A stretch of 7,323 nt of DNA from an uncultured Porphyromonadaceae bacterium (lineage in GTDB: Bacteria > Bacteroidota > Bacteroidia > Bacteroidales > Paludibacteraceae). Location: assembly GCA_937898265.1 (NCBI GenBank), contig CALEJM010000296.1:1-7323 (forward strand). The letters run 5' to 3'. The number at the start of each line of letters is the position of its first letter. Position 1 is the first letter of the stretch. Position numbers and translations under genes: made by a program. Below, piece after piece: positions 1 to 5,878 of the stretch. The notes below the pieces were generated by a model. The model had not been told where the DNA came from. It saw nothing but the letters and a program-made list of their open reading frames with translations, and searched no databases.

Positions 1-359
1 AGGTTAGGCGTTATGAGTTCCGTGAGGTCGGGGTATTGTTCCTTAGAGGCATCGAGTGCACCTTTATAATAATAGGGATAGGCGCCGGCGTTGGTGTAGT
101 CGAAACTGATGTTGCCGTCGAGACGCAGGCCTTTGTCGCTGACGATGAAGGTGTCACGCAAGCCACCCGCCGCCTGCATACTGTCCACCCACTCGGCCAC
201 GCCGTCGTAGTTCTCACGCAGGTAGTTCATCGACTCCGCGTCGCGCTGTTCCTTACCAGCGGGGTTGAGCGAATAGTCGAGCATATAGAATGCTCCGCCA
301 ACGACGGCCACAACAAGGACGAGGAGGATGACGATTGTTATTTTAAGAAGCTTTTTCAT
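1..359 (-). CDS. N-terminal fragment of a membrane-anchored or exported protein, cut by the left edge
   Basis: An open frame starts at the ATG at 359 and stays open for 119 codons to the left edge without a stop, so the gene is partial at its 3' end. The protein begins MKKLLK, followed by an unbroken hydrophobic stretch of about 18 residues (residues 7-24) rich in Val, Ile and Leu: an uncleaved anchor or a signal peptide. The next 50 residues (MLDYSLNP, an acidic helix, then WVDSMQ and LRDTFIVSDKGLRL) resemble from memory the N-terminus of Bacteroidales membrane-anchored alpha/beta hydrolases. After that the sequence (DGNISFDYTNAGAYPYYYKG) does not continue as I would expect for that family, and no hydrolase motif is reached before the edge. 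The start lies 11 bp after the RhuM/Fic stop, so the two genes may be co-transcribed. The coding sequence looks more GC-rich than its neighbours. The CDS call is firm; the family is only a suggestion. Confidence 0.75.
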   Translation of the reverse strand, partial: MKKLLKITIVILLVLVVAVVGGAFYMLDYSLNPAGKEQRDAESMNYLRENYDGVAEWVDSMQAAGGLRDTFIVSDKGLRLDGNISFDYTNAGAYPYYYKGALDASKEQYPDLTELITPN

Positions 360-370
360 AAAGATGAAAT

Positions 371-1432
371 CTATTGATTGTTTTTGTTGATAAGATTGAC
401 CACAACCTTTACCATCGTGTCCTTCTCCTCTACCCTACTCTCGGCTATCATCAGCGTGAGGGCCACGAGGGTGTTGTCGGCGATACGTTTGTGTCCATCG
501 GCTGCATAGAGCACCTTGTTGCGGTCCATAAACCAGAGGAATAGCATGGCGGCTATGCGTTTGTTGCCGTCGCTGAACGAATGGTTCTTCACCACCAGAT
601 AGAGCAACGTGGCAGCCTTTTCTTCAACTGAAGGATAAAGTTCCTCGCCACCGAAAGTCTGATAGATCTGACCGATGCTGCTCTTGAACGACTCGTCCTT
701 CTCGTTGGCGAACAAAGCGCTGCCGCCGAACTTGGGTTTCAATCGGTTGATGGCTTCCATGGCATTCTCATAGGTAGCACGGAAGGGTTCTTTGGTAGTG
801 ATCTTGTCAAGCGTCAGTTGTTGGAAGTCGTAGTGGTCGAGGGTGTCAAGGGCATACACATAGTCGCTGATCATCGTCAGTAAGCCATCGGTTTCCTCCG
901 TGGTTGCCGATTCTTGTAGTTGATAAGTCCTTGACATCAAACGCACCACATCCTTCAAATCTTCGTAGCGTTGCTGAGTAATCTTCTGGTTTACGGCATA
1001 GCCCTTCACGAGGTAGTCCTTCAACACCTTGTTAGCCCACTGACGGAAACGCGTACCTTGGATAGATTTCACTCGGTAACCCACAGAGATGATGACATCG
1101 AGACTGTAATAGTCAGGATATTGTATCTGCTCCTTGTCTTTTTGCCTTCCATATTTCTTGGGTGTTGCAAATTTTGCAACCACCGAGGATTTATCCAATT
1201 CACCCTCTTCAAAGATATTTTTTATATGCCTAGAAATTACAGATTTATCCCTACCAAATAGCAGAACCATCTGCTGTTGACTCAGCCACACCGTTTCGTT
1301 CTCCAACTTCACATCAAGCTGAATGCTGTTGTCCTCAGCGGTATAGAGAACAATAGAGGATGCGTTAGAGTCTCCTATACGTAAAGGAGAGTCTTGTTTG
1401 TTATGTGCATTAAGTATTGGTTCTTGTTCCAT
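371..1432 (-). CDS. RhuM/Fic-Doc fusion protein (virulence RhuM family)
   Basis: The protein has 353 residues from the ATG at 1432; an in-frame TTG at 1459 would add nine residues but lies inside the candidate promoter. The N-terminal part (about residues 25-150) is a RhuM domain: ETVWLSQQQMVLLFGRDKSV followed by ISRHIKNIFEEGEL looks like a helix-turn-helix, then the family's YYSLDVIISVGYRV and RFRQWANKVLKDYLVKGYAV motifs. The C-terminal part (about residues 180-340) is a Fic/Doc domain with the core HSFSDGNKRIAA at residues 284-295. Fic enzymes transfer AMP, or in Doc a phosphate, to target proteins. This core has Doc-like Lys-Arg and lacks the GNGRxxR ending of classical AMP-transferring Fic proteins, so the chemistry is uncertain. 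I see no clear inhibitory [S/T]xxxE[G/N] motif in the protein and no small antitoxin gene beside it. RhuM was named from a Salmonella pathogenicity island gene, but its function is unproven. A role as a self-regulating toxin or phage-defence factor is inference. Confidence 0.9.
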   Translation of the reverse strand: MEQEPILNAHNKQDSPLRIGDSNASSIVLYTAEDNSIQLDVKLENETVWLSQQQMVLLFGRDKSVISRHIKNIFEEGELDKSSVVAKFATPKKYGRQKDKEQIQYPDYYSLDVIISVGYRVKSIQGTRFRQWANKVLKDYLVKGYAVNQKITQQRYEDLKDVVRLMSRTYQLQESATTEETDGLLTMISDYVYALDTLDHYDFQQLTLDKITTKEPFRATYENAMEAINRLKPKFGGSALFANEKDESFKSSIGQIYQTFGGEELYPSVEEKAATLLYLVVKNHSFSDGNKRIAAMLFLWFMDRNKVLYAADGHKRIADNTLVALTLMIAESRVEEKDTMVKVVVNLINKNNQ

Positions 1433-1456
1433 ATCACAGATGATTTTGATTGCGAC

Positions 1457-1486
1457 CAAACAGTTTTTTCAACCGTTTTTGTCAAA
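1457..1486 (-). promoter_or_regulatory. Candidate promoter with overlapping palindrome upstream of the RhuM/Fic gene
   Basis: Read on the minus strand, TTTG (1483-1486) is followed after 18 bases by ACTGTTTG (1457-1464). This fits the Bacteroidetes -33 TTTG / -7 TAnnTTTG pattern in spacing and in the TTTG core, but the -7 box lacks its TA. An imperfect palindrome, AAACGGTT - 5 bases - AACTGTTT (1458-1478), fills the spacer and the -7 box; its single mismatch would be a G-U pair in minus-strand RNA. A repressor bound here would block the promoter, and the HTH-like N-terminus of the RhuM/Fic protein makes autoregulation a reasonable guess. Transcription would start near 1450, which favours the ATG at 1432 over the TTG at 1459. 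Confidence 0.35.
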
Positions 1487-1579
1487 CATTTTGGAAGGGT
1501 GAGAGGACTTTATAAAATTTCGGTCCGCTGAAAGCAAGCGGGATTTCTGCTGAGAAAAACGGGTGACGACAAATGGAAT

Positions 1580-1714
1580 CGGCAATTTCCCAGAGCAAAT
1601 TTCCTACCTACTATTGATTTACGGAAATTCCAAAATCATATCAACGACTTCGGAAAGAATCGCTGCAAACCATTGATAAAATAGGGATTCGCCACACGGA
1701 TTCTCAAATTGCCG
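1580..1714. repeat. Roughly concentric inverted repeats in the bcp-RhuM/Fic spacer
   Basis: CGGCAATTT at 1580-1588 is repeated exactly in inverted orientation as AAATTGCCG at 1706-1714. Near the middle of this interval lies a hairpin (1642-1665): on the minus strand CAGCGATTC and GAAGTCGTTG pair around a TTTCC loop with one bulged G and one G-U pair. GAATC-type motifs flank both outer arms (near 1576 and 1700), and near-copies of C(T/C)ATTGAT occur at about 1611 and 1670. The repeats are short and the region is moderately AT-rich, so some of them may be chance. Confidence 0.4.
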
Positions 1715-1734
1715 TCGGAAAAAACTGCAAAAGA

Positions 1735-2199
1735 TTATTGCTTGCTGAGAAAATCAAGAATCTGCTCGGCGTGAATCTTGGTCTTGATTTCCTTCGGGGT
1801 AAAAATTTTCTCGATGATTCCTTTTTCGTTGACGAGGTAGGTGGTGCGGAGAATGCCGACGGCACGGCGACCGCAAGCCACTTTCTCGCCCCACGCACCG
1901 AGTTCTTGAAGCAAGGTGGTCTCCACATCGGCAATCAGCGGAAACTGAAGACCTTGTGCATCAGCAAACTTCTTCTGCGTAGCCTGTTTGTCTTTGCTTA
2001 CACCGATAATCTCATAGCCTTCAGCAGCCAGCGCCTCTTTGTGCGCCTGCAGCGAACAAGCCTCTGCCGTACAGCCGCTTGTATTGGCCTTTGGATAGCT
2101 GTAGAGTATGATTTTGCGACCACGGTAGTCGCTGCTTTTGATTTCGCGACCGTCTTGGTCAATGCCAAGAACATCCGGGATTTTATCGCCTACTTGCAT
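1735..2199 (-). CDS. bcp: Bcp-type thioredoxin-dependent thiol peroxidase (peroxiredoxin)
   Basis: This 154-residue protein has the full length and layout of the Bcp/PrxQ peroxiredoxins, which reduce H2O2 and organic hydroperoxides in the cytoplasm using thioredoxin. The active-site stretch YPKANTSGCTAEACSL places the peroxidatic cysteine at C43 and the resolving cysteine at C48, five residues apart as in E. coli Bcp (C45/C50). The usual TPGCT is TSGCT here. The conserved arginine is R118 in GILRTTYLVNEKG, and the C-terminus carries the family's KTKIHAEQIL segment. A third cysteine, C109, is not part of the known mechanism. The ATG start at 2199 puts the family's GDKIPD opening at the N-terminus. 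It lies 30 bp after the repeat-protein gene and probably shares its transcript. No separate promoter is evident in that gap. Confidence 0.96.
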   Translation of the reverse strand: MQVGDKIPDVLGIDQDGREIKSSDYRGRKIILYSYPKANTSGCTAEACSLQAHKEALAAEGYEIIGVSKDKQATQKKFADAQGLQFPLIADVETTLLQELGAWGEKVACGRRAVGILRTTYLVNEKGIIEKIFTPKEIKTKIHAEQILDFLSKQ

Positions 2200-2229
2200 T
2201 GTATATAGCGTGTTAAGTATAGTCTGATT

Positions 2230-2634
2230 TTAAAAGAAGAAAAAGAGTGCCGCCCAAAGCATAGGGATATTGTTGGCATGACCAATCGTGCGATAGCTGG
2301 CATCTTTCACCGTGCCGTTGTCGTCGATATGACCGATAGTGCGGTAACTTGCGTCTTTGACAGTGCCGTCCTTCTCAATATGTCCCACGGTACGGTAGCT
2401 GGCGTCCTTCACCGTGCCGTCGCTCTGCAGATGAGCCACCGTGCGATAACTCGCATCTTTGACCGTGCCGTCGCTCTGAATATGACCCACGGTGCGGTAG
2501 CTTGCATCCTTAATCGTGCCATCGCTTTCGATATGACCAATCGTACGATAGCTACTGTCGGTCAGACGTTGAGCCATACAAGGAGTAAGCACCAACATCC
2601 ACATGAAAAGCAGCAAGGAGAGTCTCTTCTTCAT
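2230..2634 (-). CDS. Secreted tandem-repeat protein of the 5-fold beta-flower type
   Basis: The 134-residue protein starts with a signal peptide (residues 1-21) with a likely signal peptidase I cut at CMA|Q; the sequence before C19 is LTP and does not make a good lipobox. The rest is almost entirely a 17-residue repeat of consensus DASYRTVGHIQSDGTVK: five full copies at residues 26-42, 43-59, 60-76, 77-93 and 94-110, then a partial sixth (DASYRTIGHA) running into NNIPMLWAALFFFF. Five or so YRTxGHIxxDGTxxD units and an Ala-Leu-Phe-Phe ending match my recollection of proteins annotated in Bacteroides and Prevotella as '5-fold beta-flower protein', in which each repeat is thought to form one petal of a small closed beta structure. 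The function is unknown. The gene lies 6 bp after a lipoprotein gene and 30 bp before bcp. The family name is from memory; the repeat is certain. Confidence 0.85.
   Translation of the reverse strand: MKKRLSLLLFMWMLVLTPCMAQRLTDSSYRTIGHIESDGTIKDASYRTVGHIQSDGTVKDASYRTVAHLQSDGTVKDASYRTVGHIEKDGTVKDASYRTIGHIDDNGTVKDASYRTIGHANNIPMLWAALFFFF
2278..2559 (-). repeat. 51-bp tandem repeat, five full copies and a partial sixth
   Basis: The array encodes the 17-residue units of the repeat protein. Full units span 2305-2559 and the partial unit reaches 2278. All units keep the same length. The copies differ mostly at third codon positions: the Tyr-Arg codons alternate between forms (GCGATA, GCGGTA, ACGGTA and ACGATA on the plus strand) although the residues are constant. 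This points to an old array held by selection on the protein rather than a fresh slippage expansion. Confidence 0.95.
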
Positions 2635-2640
2635 CTTGAA

Positions 2641-3138
2641 TTAGTATTGGATAGATTCGTCTTCAAGCACCTCGAGCACGTCGGGAGTGAACTGCTCAGT
2701 CGAGTCGGTTCCGTTGATACGCATGGCATTGACCACATAGAGTTTTACGCAGCGCTTACCGATACGTTTGAAGGTCTCTTGAAAGGTGGGCCACGACTGC
2801 TCAAGCCATGTTCCAACCTCATTCTGTTTCTCTGGTGCGAGGGTGCTGAAATTGTTTACGTCGTAGCCATGTACGTCCATAGCCACCTGAAAGAGTTGCG
2901 CCTTATAAATCATCATATAGCCAGCACACTCTTGCGAGAGATCGCCGATAACGGCAAGTAGCGAATCCTCAACCACTGTTGCCTCAGCGCGAGGTTTATA
3001 GGTATCGTAGATTGAATCCAAGGAGAACTGGAAACGCTCGCTCAGGTCCGCCAAAGCCTTGTCGGCGTCTACGCTCTTGCCACTACAACTGCAGAGCAGT
3101 GCAAGCAGCGAGAGGATAATGATTCGGGAGATTTTCAC
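2641..3138 (-). CDS. Putative lipoprotein of unknown function, 165 residues
   Basis: I do not recognise the family. Residues 1-17 form a lipoprotein signal peptide, with the lipidated cysteine most likely C18 (LCSC; C16 is less likely). The start is a GTG at 3138; no in-frame ATG occurs near the signal sequence, and the next Met (residue 75) would remove it. The mature part looks mostly helical, charged and without repeats; it contains only two further cysteines (C71, C130), which could form a disulfide. The sequence after the cysteine (SGKSVDADK) is not a clear Bacteroides surface-export signal, so whether it faces the periplasm or the outside is open. It lies just after the terminator at 3154-3191 and 6 bp before the repeat-protein gene, so it probably heads a transcript with that gene and bcp. 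I see no convincing promoter in the 75-bp gap upstream. Confidence 0.8.
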   Translation of the reverse strand: MKISRIIILSLLALLCSCSGKSVDADKALADLSERFQFSLDSIYDTYKPRAEATVVEDSLLAVIGDLSQECAGYMMIYKAQLFQVAMDVHGYDVNNFSTLAPEKQNEVGTWLEQSWPTFQETFKRIGKRCVKLYVVNAMRINGTDSTEQFTPDVLEVLEDESIQY

Positions 3139-3153
3139 GAATTTAGGTATTTG

Positions 3154-3191
3154 AAAAGCCTTCGTCCGGCGGAGTTGTCGGACAAAGGCTT
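3154..3191 (-). terminator. Rho-independent terminator after the 205-residue lipoprotein gene
   Basis: Thirteen-base arms at 3156-3168 and 3179-3191 enclose a 10-base loop. In minus-strand RNA all 13 positions pair, one of them (3163/3184) as G-U; in plus-strand RNA the same position would be a C-A mismatch. The 3' arm is followed directly by four U (3157-3154). It sits 22 bp past the stop codon at 3214 and ends transcription coming from the clpX side. Confidence 0.85.
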
Positions 3192-3213
3192 ATGTTGATA
3201 ACGTGTGAGGTTA

Positions 3214-3831
3214 TTAGTTTTTACGACCAGCTTTGATAGGCATGTTAGGAGTTTTCTCATAAGCCCAGCCGTAGACGGTGACGGTGACTTCACCGGCGGT
3301 GTTGACTACGACGGTCATCTTGATCCAGCCGAAGTGGGTGCCGTCTGACTGCTGCTGGCAGATGCCTACGTAGCCGGTCATGGCGTCCCATGGGGTGTAT
3401 TGGGCAAAGGCGCTGTTCTCGTAGAGGGTGCAGAAGGCGGCGTCGGCCTGGGAACCGAAGGTCCAGTGGGCTGAGCCGTTGATGAGGTCGCCTTCGTTGA
3501 TGAGGAGGATGTTGTCGTGGTAGTCGTCGGCTACGGTGCTGATGCCGATGCCGTCTTCAAAGATGGCGATCATGGTCTCTTCGTCTGGGCTGTAGTTCTG
3601 AACCATGAACTCATTACCACCGAAGATATTGAGTGATTTTTCACCCATAGCATTAATCACGAGTGGATTGTTTTCATAGTCTACGTACTCAATAGTAACA
3701 CCGCCCTCGGTTGAGGTTGTGTCGTTACCATTGTTTGGATTTTCTGGTTCGTTTGGTTGATTGCAAGAAACGAAGCAGAATGAGATAGAGAAGGCAACAA
3801 GTGCCATCACACTAAATGCAAATTTTTTCAT
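3214..3831 (-). CDS. Putative surface or periplasmic lipoprotein with a GWI...WAYE C-terminal motif
   Basis: This 205-residue protein has a lipoprotein signal peptide ending FVSC, with the lipidated cysteine at C23, then a linker rich in Asn, Pro and Glu (residues 24-43) of the kind that tethers a domain to the membrane. Residues 45-200 look like a beta-rich domain. Its C-terminal part has H166-FGWIKM, then an alternating stretch (EVTVTVYGWAYEKTPN) and PIKAG at 198-202. From memory a similar YGWhxhxV...LxWAYE...PIxAG signature ends the exported domain of many bacterial surface proteins, including PEP-CTERM proteins, but there is no sorting signal here. C134 and C158 could form a disulfide. 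The function is unknown. The gene begins 29 bp after clpX with an AT-rich, A-rich leader and ends at a strong terminator, so it may be the last gene of the clpP-clpX transcript. Confidence 0.82.
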   Translation of the reverse strand: MKKFAFSVMALVAFSISFCFVSCNQPNEPENPNNGNDTTSTEGGVTIEYVDYENNPLVINAMGEKSLNIFGGNEFMVQNYSPDEETMIAIFEDGIGISTVADDYHDNILLINEGDLINGSAHWTFGSQADAAFCTLYENSAFAQYTPWDAMTGYVGICQQQSDGTHFGWIKMTVVVNTAGEVTVTVYGWAYEKTPNMPIKAGRKN

Positions 3832-3860
3832 TGTGTTTAGATATTTATTTGTTTGATTTA

Positions 3861-5093
3861 TTATTCGATGGTTTTCATGCTCGCCTTGTCGATTTTCTCT
3901 TTGGCATACTCAAGGGTGACGTGCAGTTCAGTGGTCTTCTTGTCGGAAGGGATGTAGAACATGGCGTCGGTCATGAGGGCCTCGACGATGGAGCGTAGTC
4001 CGCGGGCACCAAGCTTGAACTCAACGGCTTTGTCAACGATGTAGTCAAGCACCTCATTGTCGAAGGTGAGCTTGACTTTGTCCATGGCAAACAGTTTGAC
4101 ATACTGCTTGGTGATAGCGTTCTTAGGATCGGTGAGGATGGCACGGAGCGCGTTGCGGTCAAGCGGATCGAGATAGGTAATCATTGGGAGACGCCCTATG
4201 ATTTCAGGAATCAAGCCGAAGGAGTTGAGATCCTGAGGTGAGATATATTGCAAGAGGTGCTTCCTGTCGACGGTGCGCTGAGTCTGTGATGAGACAAAGC
4301 CTACAACACGGGTGTTGAGACGCTGAGCGATACGTTGCTCAATGCCATCAAAAGCACCACCGCAGATAAACAGGATATTCTGCGTATCAACGGCTATCAT
4401 CTTCTGTTCGGGATGCTTGCGACCACCTTGTGGTGGGACGTTGACGATGGAGCCCTCAAGGAGTTTAAGCAAGCCCTGCTGCACACCCTCGCCACTGACG
4501 TCGCGGGTGATGCTTGGGTTGTCGCCTTTGCGGGCAATCTTGTCTATCTCGTCAATGAAGACGATGCCTCGCTGGGCAGCCTCCACGTCGTAGTCAGCAC
4601 TCTGCAACAGACGGGTAAGGATACTCTCAATATCCTCGCCTACATAGCCAGCCTGAGTGAGCACTGTGGCATCGACGATGGCAAACGGCACGTTGAGTTT
4701 CTTGGCAATGGTCTTTGCCAAGAGGGTCTTACCAGTACCGGTGGCACCCACAAGCAAGATGTTTGATTTCTCAATCTCAACATCGTCGTCAAGTGGTTGT
4801 GAGATACGTTTATAGTGGTTGTAAACAGCCACAGAGAGGGTTTTCTTTGCCTCATCCTGTCCGATGACGAATTGGTCAAGGAAAGCCTTCAACTCTTGTG
4901 GTTTGGGGATGTCGGTAGTGTTGGGACGATAGGCACGACGGTGCTTCAGTTCGGTAAGCACGACGTTGTGTGCCATCTCAACACATTCGTTGCAGATATA
5001 GCCGTAGCGTCCTGCGATAAGGGTAAGCCCGTTGCCACCTGGACGGCCGCAGAACGAGCATACCTGATTTTCTTTATCTTGTTTTTTAGCCAT
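3861..5093 (-). CDS. clpX: ClpX, ATP-dependent unfoldase subunit of the ClpXP protease
   Basis: ClpX forms a hexameric ring that unfolds tagged proteins and feeds them into ClpP. The 410-residue protein is full length. The N-terminal zinc-binding domain has C12, C15, C34 and C37. The AAA+ domain shows Walker A GATGTGKT (116-123), pore loop GYVG (149-152), Walker B IVFIDEID (177-184), the substrate-gripping RKH loop (225-227), the [11 protein letters not shown] box with the probable arginine finger (293-303), and the sensor 2 arginine in GARGLR (R364). The ClpP-docking loop reads VGF (264-266) instead of the E. coli IGF, a conservative change. The ATG at 5093 is 3 bp after the clpP stop, so the two are translated from one message. 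No frameshift or missing key residue was found. Confidence 0.98.
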   Translation of the reverse strand: MAKKQDKENQVCSFCGRPGGNGLTLIAGRYGYICNECVEMAHNVVLTELKHRRAYRPNTTDIPKPQELKAFLDQFVIGQDEAKKTLSVAVYNHYKRISQPLDDDVEIEKSNILLVGATGTGKTLLAKTIAKKLNVPFAIVDATVLTQAGYVGEDIESILTRLLQSADYDVEAAQRGIVFIDEIDKIARKGDNPSITRDVSGEGVQQGLLKLLEGSIVNVPPQGGRKHPEQKMIAVDTQNILFICGGAFDGIEQRIAQRLNTRVVGFVSSQTQRTVDRKHLLQYISPQDLNSFGLIPEIIGRLPMITYLDPLDRNALRAILTDPKNAITKQYVKLFAMDKVKLTFDNEVLDYIVDKAVEFKLGARGLRSIVEALMTDAMFYIPSDKKTTELHVTLEYAKEKIDKASMKTIE

Positions 5094-5096
5094 TGA

Positions 5097-5828
5097 TTAG
5101 TCAATACGTTTGACGAGCACCTCGTCAATCATGCCATACTCCTTGGCCTCTTGCGAGGTCATCCAGTAGTCGCGGTCGGCGTCGGCAGTGATTTTCTTAA
5201 CGGTGTTGCCAGAGTGATTTGCGATGATATCGTAAAGTTCGGTTTTGAGTTTCTTGATTTCGCGAACGGTGATTTCCATATCGGAAGCTTGTCCCTGCAT
5301 GCCACCCATTGGTTGGTGGATCATGATGCGTGAGTGAGGCAAGGCGAAACGCATGCCATTCTCGCCAGCCACAAGGAGCACAGCAGCCATGCTGGCAGCC
5401 ATACCCGTGCAGGTGGTGCCCACCTTTGAGCCGAGGTACTGCATGGTGTCGTAAATGCCGAGACCAGCGTAGACAGAACCGCCAGGAGAGTTGAGGTAGA
5501 TGGTGATATCCTTGCCTGGTTCGTTGGTATCAAGGAAGAGGAGTTGAGCTTGGATAACGTTGGCTACGTATGAGTCGATTTCTGAGCCAAGGAAGATGAT
5601 GCGGTCCATCATGAGACGTGAGAAGACGTCCATCTGGGTTACGTTGAGTTGGCGTTCCTCAAGAATTGATGGGGAGACGTAGCCTTCCATGCGGAAGTTG
5701 TTTGGGAGAGTTGCGCTACGAAGTCCTTCCAAACCACGGTTTGTTGCACCAATATATTGGTCCAAGGCGAGGCCATTCAAGCCAAGATGCTTGGTGGCGT
5801 AGTTTCTAAATTCTTTTTGATTATTCAT
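5097..5828 (-). CDS. clpP: ClpP, serine protease subunit of the ClpXP protease
   Basis: ClpP forms the barrel-shaped peptidase that degrades proteins unfolded by ClpX. From the ATG at 5828 the protein has 243 residues. A TTG at 5882 would add 18 residues with no family character and lies inside the candidate promoter, so it was not used. The catalytic triad is S146 (GMAASMAA), H171 (MIHQPMGG) and D220 (DRDYW). The oxyanion/strand motif NSPGGSVYAG and the C-terminal EAKEYGMIDEVL are intact. The first 50 or so residues (NYATKHLGLNGLALDQY, then YVSPSILEERQLN) are an extension longer than the E. coli propeptide and fit the Bacteroidetes form. clpX follows after 3 bp. sprA, rather than the often-seen tig, lies upstream. 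Confidence 0.97.
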   Translation of the reverse strand: MNNQKEFRNYATKHLGLNGLALDQYIGATNRGLEGLRSATLPNNFRMEGYVSPSILEERQLNVTQMDVFSRLMMDRIIFLGSEIDSYVANVIQAQLLFLDTNEPGKDITIYLNSPGGSVYAGLGIYDTMQYLGSKVGTTCTGMAASMAAVLLVAGENGMRFALPHSRIMIHQPMGGMQGQASDMEITVREIKKLKTELYDIIANHSGNTVKKITADADRDYWMTSQEAKEYGMIDEVLVKRID

Positions 5829-5878
5829 GTGATGAATGATTGAGTTGGTATTAATTATTAGTGTTGATTTTTCGACTA

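Larger units (their letters stand above)
1433..1734. other. Noncoding, structure-rich spacer between bcp and the RhuM/Fic gene
   Basis: This 302-bp stretch holds no frame that I can support as a gene. It contains the candidate promoter at 1457-1486; a short GC-rich hairpin with 5-bp arms (1525-1529 and 1537-1541); a pair of 7-bp arms AATTTCC/GGAAATT near 1598-1630; a 9-bp stem with one bulge and one wobble at 1642-1665; and an outer 9-bp inverted repeat at 1580-1588 and 1706-1714. No clear terminator with a T-run follows bcp. The layout could be an mRNA leader, a small RNA or a dispersed noncoding repeat. The sequence alone does not decide. Confidence 0.5.

Noticed and set aside
36..377. Plus-strand open frame at the left edge
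   Set aside because: The minus-strand frame from 359 has a proper start, an export signal and the same direction as all other genes; the plus frame has no recognisable feature.
1433..1459. TTG start at 1459 for the RhuM/Fic protein
   Set aside because: The extra residues carry no family sequence and the codon overlaps the candidate -7 box; the ATG at 1432 is better.
1525..1541. Hairpin CCGCT...AGCGG as a terminator
   Set aside because: The stem has only 5 bp and is not followed by a T-run on either strand.
1433..1734. tRNA or insertion-sequence remnant in the spacer
   Set aside because: I found no cloverleaf with a TTC-type arm and no transposase-like frame or terminal repeats with target duplications.
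1738..2208. Plus-strand open frame of 156 codons opposite bcp
   Set aside because: bcp is unambiguous on the other strand; the open frame is a by-product of its codon use.
2278..2559. Regular repeats as a CRISPR array
   Set aside because: The 51-bp units are contiguous, have no unique spacers and encode a protein repeat in frame.
2278..2961. Long open frame on the plus strand (227 codons) across the repeat protein and lipoprotein genes
   Set aside because: It is antisense to two well-supported genes, and its repeats merely mirror the 51-bp array. It has no signal peptide or family feature of its own.
4335..4766. Plus-strand open frame inside clpX
   Set aside because: It is antisense to the conserved AAA+ domain of clpX, with no independent support.
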